Below, in pieces: positions 16,178 to 18,010 of a stretch of DNA of 18,010 nt. Below the pieces are notes generated by a model. It was given only the letters and a program-made list of their open reading frames with translations. It did no database searches and was not told the DNA's origin. Source of the DNA: Planctomycetota bacterium (GTDB lineage Bacteria > Planctomycetota > Planctomycetia > Planctomycetales > Planctomycetaceae). Numbering within the stretch: the first letter of the stretch is position 1; each line of letters begins with the position of its first letter. The position numbers and the translations under genes are program-made. The stretch is taken from positions 1 to 18,010 of the forward strand of contig JAPOLP010000017.1 in assembly GCA_029977045.1 (NCBI GenBank), read 5' to 3'.

Positions 16178-16993
16178 TCAGAACTGATGGCCTTCCTGCG
16201 GGCCGTTCTGCGTCAGCGTGAGGACTTCCGGCCCTTCGTCGGTCATCAGGATCTGATGCTCGAACTGAGCTGACAATTTGCCGTCAGCCGTGCGGACGGT
16301 CCAGCCGTCGAACTTGTCGATCCGCGTCCGCCACGTTCCCTGATTGAGCATCGGCTCGATCGTGAAGCAGACGCCGGGGCGGACGACCTGAGCACCGGCT
16401 TTCGTCCCGCGAAACCAGAAGTGCGGCACACCGGGCTCCTGGTGGAAGCTGCGACCGACGCCGTGTCCCTGAAACTCACGCACGACTTCGTAACCGCGTT
16501 CGCGGGCAAACGAGTAGATCGCCGCGCCGATGTCGCGAATCTTGCCGTACGGGCGAATCGCGTGGATGCCGAGCCACATCGCGTCGAACGTCGTCTGGAC
16601 CAGCCGCTTCGCTTCGGGCGTGACGTCGCCGATAAGAAACGTCTCCGACTGATCGCCGTGCCAGCCATCAACGATCGTTGTCATATCGACATTGACGATG
16701 TCGCCGTCCTGCAGCACGCGGTCGCCGGGAATTCCGTGGCAGACAACATCGTTGATGCTGATACAGGTGCTTTTCGGATATGGCGGAGCACCGGGCGGGC
16801 CGCTGTAACCCAGACACGCTGGCGTGTGCCCGTGATCCATCGTGTATTCGTGGGCGATCCGGTCGATCTCGCCGGTGGTCGTTCCGGGCACGACATGCGG
16901 GCGGATGACGTCCATCATCTGCGAGTTGAAGCGGCAGGCTGCACGCAGTTGCTCACGTTCTTCCGCGTTGTAAATCGGTGGCTGTCGGCTCAC
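16178..16993 (-). CDS. map: Methionine aminopeptidase, type I
   Basis: 271 residues from a GTG at 16993, close to the usual ~264. The frame is open to a GTG at 17080, but those 29 extra residues look like untranslated sequence. No clear Shine-Dalgarno marks either start. It removes the initiator methionine from nascent proteins in the cytoplasm. All five metal ligands are present: Asp103 (NVDMT), Asp114 (HGDQSETF), His177 (GHGVG), Glu213 (IEPM) and Glu245 (FEHQ). The substrate-binding His86 is in VCHGIP. The segment YSGPPGAPPYPKS (63-75) is longer and more Pro/Gly-rich than the usual short loop before PKS. The 290-bp region upstream (16994-17283) holds no gene; a 6-bp hairpin at 17202-17218 could end the transcript of the small membrane protein. 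Confidence 0.96.
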   Translation of the reverse strand: MSRQPPIYNAEEREQLRAACRFNSQMMDVIRPHVVPGTTTGEIDRIAHEYTMDHGHTPACLGYSGPPGAPPYPKSTCISINDVVCHGIPGDRVLQDGDIVNVDMTTIVDGWHGDQSETFLIGDVTPEAKRLVQTTFDAMWLGIHAIRPYGKIRDIGAAIYSFARERGYEVVREFQGHGVGRSFHQEPGVPHFWFRGTKAGAQVVRPGVCFTIEPMLNQGTWRTRIDKFDGWTVRTADGKLSAQFEHQILMTDEGPEVLTLTQNGPQEGHQF

Positions 16994-17283
16994 CCGGCTG
17001 GCTCGCAATCTCAGGTCAATCAGTATGCCACGACTGCAGGAGCAGAGCGGCGGATGAGTCCCCGAACCGAGCGAACACACAGCACACTCGACCCCGGGTC
17101 AGGCAGTTTGCCGGGCCAGACAGCGACTCAGACGCCATCAGGATCGAGACTGGCGGAAGCGGGCACAGTGCAAAACCGTGTCACAAATCCGGGAAAGCAA
17201 CTCTCCGGCGAGCGGAGAATAGCAGGAGCCTTCCCGTAAGAAAAAGCGTGCGGAATCCATCCGGTTTCGGGCTGCCGGAGATC

Positions 17284-17583
17284 TCACGTTGCTGGTGTTA
17301 GATGGCCAGAGGATGAGTCGGATAAGTCGTCAAGAATTCGATCTGAGCGACGAGACAAGTAAGACAGTGCGACCCTCTTGCAGAGGTGCAGGGCGGCCAT
17401 CGAGGCGAACAGGATCCCAGCGTTGCCGGGTCGGTACAGGCACATATAAAGCAGCAGACCGATCCATGAGGCGACGTATAAAGCAAGAAAAACGACCGCG
17501 GTTCGACGCAATGGCTTCAGTGCTGCTTGCTCCTCTGCAGTTAACGTCTTTGGTTGGAATGTCGTCATGGTCGCGTCTGCCAT
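17284..17583 (-). CDS. Small two-helix membrane protein, unknown function
   Basis: 99 residues from ATG 17583; a TTG two codons earlier is a less likely start. GAGAGAG, overlapping the preceding gene's stop, is a fair ribosome-binding site. Membrane segments are at ~28-49 (TAVVFLALYVASWIGLLLYM) and ~54-76, the second carrying Lys69-Arg70. The N-terminus is polar, with a Glu/Lys/Arg-rich helix; the tail is Asp/Ser-rich. It starts 12 bp after the DUF1501 stop, so translation is probably coupled. No family recognised; an accessory of the DUF1501 operon is inferred from position only. Confidence 0.7.
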   Translation of the reverse strand: MADATMTTFQPKTLTAEEQAALKPLRRTAVVFLALYVASWIGLLLYMCLYRPGNAGILFASMAALHLCKRVALSYLSRRSDRILDDLSDSSSGHLTPAT

Positions 17584-17595
17584 AATCAAACTCTC

Positions 17596-18010
17596 TCAGG
17601 ACATCAGCTCGGGCACGGGCTGACCAATGCACAGTCGGACGGGACGACCGTCGGGGGCTTGATGGTGCGTGTCGAGCGGGATGCCGAGCTTCGAGTACAC
17701 CGTCGCGGCGATGTCTTCCGGGTAGTATTCCTTACCAACAGGTTTCGCTCCGGTCTCGTCGGTCTGGCCGAGCACCTGGCCGCCTCGAACGCCGGCTCCG
17801 GCGAAGCAAGCGATGCTCGCGGTTGACCAGTGATCGCGGCCGGCGGCTGAATTGATGATCGGCGTACGACCGAAGTCGGTCAGCCAGAAGACGAACGTGT
17901 TTTCGAGCAGTCCACGGTCTTCGAGATCCGCCAGCAGCGCCGGCCAGGCCTGATCGAGGGGTGGCAGCAGCTTCTTTAAGCCGTTGAAGTTGTCGCGGTG
18001 CGTGTCCCAG
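17596..18010 (-). CDS. DUF1501 family protein, C-terminal 137 residues (5' end beyond right edge)
   Basis: The frame enters at the right edge with WDTHRDNFNGLKKLLPP and ends at the TGA at 17598-17596. Family marks are LADLEDRGLLENTFVFWL, TDFGRTP, the GRDHWS segment, AGAGVRGGQVLGQTDE, YYPEDIAATVYSKLGI and the C-terminal GQPVPELMS. DUF1501 (PF07394) proteins share the alkaline-phosphatase/sulfatase-like fold, usually carry a Tat signal, and in planctomycetes are often encoded beside cytochrome-c-containing DUF1549/DUF1553 proteins. That partner would lie further right and is not visible. WDTH, FGRTP and GRDHW carry the His/Asp residues expected at the metal site. Export and substrate cannot be judged from this fragment. 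It is followed at 12 bp by the small membrane protein. Confidence 0.95.
   Translation of the reverse strand, partial: WDTHRDNFNGLKKLLPPLDQAWPALLADLEDRGLLENTFVFWLTDFGRTPIINSAAGRDHWSTASIACFAGAGVRGGQVLGQTDETGAKPVGKEYYPEDIAATVYSKLGIPLDTHHQAPDGRPVRLCIGQPVPELMS

Overview
The window looks like chromosomal DNA of a planctomycete (Planctomycetota). The evidence is the C-terminal part of a DUF1501 protein at the right edge, very large secreted proteins with no recognisable family, an orphan GroES-like protein, many non-ATG starts, and moderately high GC by eye. I cannot name a genus. I see no mobile element, CRISPR array, rRNA or tRNA.

Layout. Positions 1-8769 (minus strand) hold two giant tandem genes. 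The 1188-residue protein (8769-5203) has a signal peptide, a long extracytoplasmic part rich in predicted beta strands, and three C-terminal membrane segments. The next gene starts at 5106 and runs off the left edge (at least 1702 codons). Its first ~955 residues repeat this architecture, followed by what looks like a second, internal signal peptide and a second extracytoplasmic region. Upstream on the same strand are a GAF-AAA+-Fis transcriptional activator (10990-9014) and a GNAT acetyltransferase (11566-11027).

From 11662 a DUF2064-type glycosyltransferase-like gene runs on the plus strand. It converges on an S41/PDZ carboxy-terminal processing protease (14107-12455, minus), with a strong 11-bp hairpin between them. 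A 570-bp stretch without a convincing gene (14108-14677) carries a good sigma70-like promoter for the protease. Next come a short-chain dehydrogenase (15487-14678, minus) and, divergently, a GroES-like protein (15764-16123, plus), which converges on methionine aminopeptidase (16993-16178, minus) across another inverted repeat. The right end has a DUF1501 protein (C-terminus only) followed after 12 bp by a small two-helix membrane protein (17583-17284).

Most genes right of 11 kb are housekeeping or general metabolism (protein processing, chaperone, redox, N-acetylation). The part most likely to be undescribed is the left half: paired giant envelope proteins with a shared ectodomain-plus-3-TM architecture, next to a sensor-type sigma54 activator. 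Their function cannot be read from the sequence; that they work together is inferred from paralogy, order and strand.
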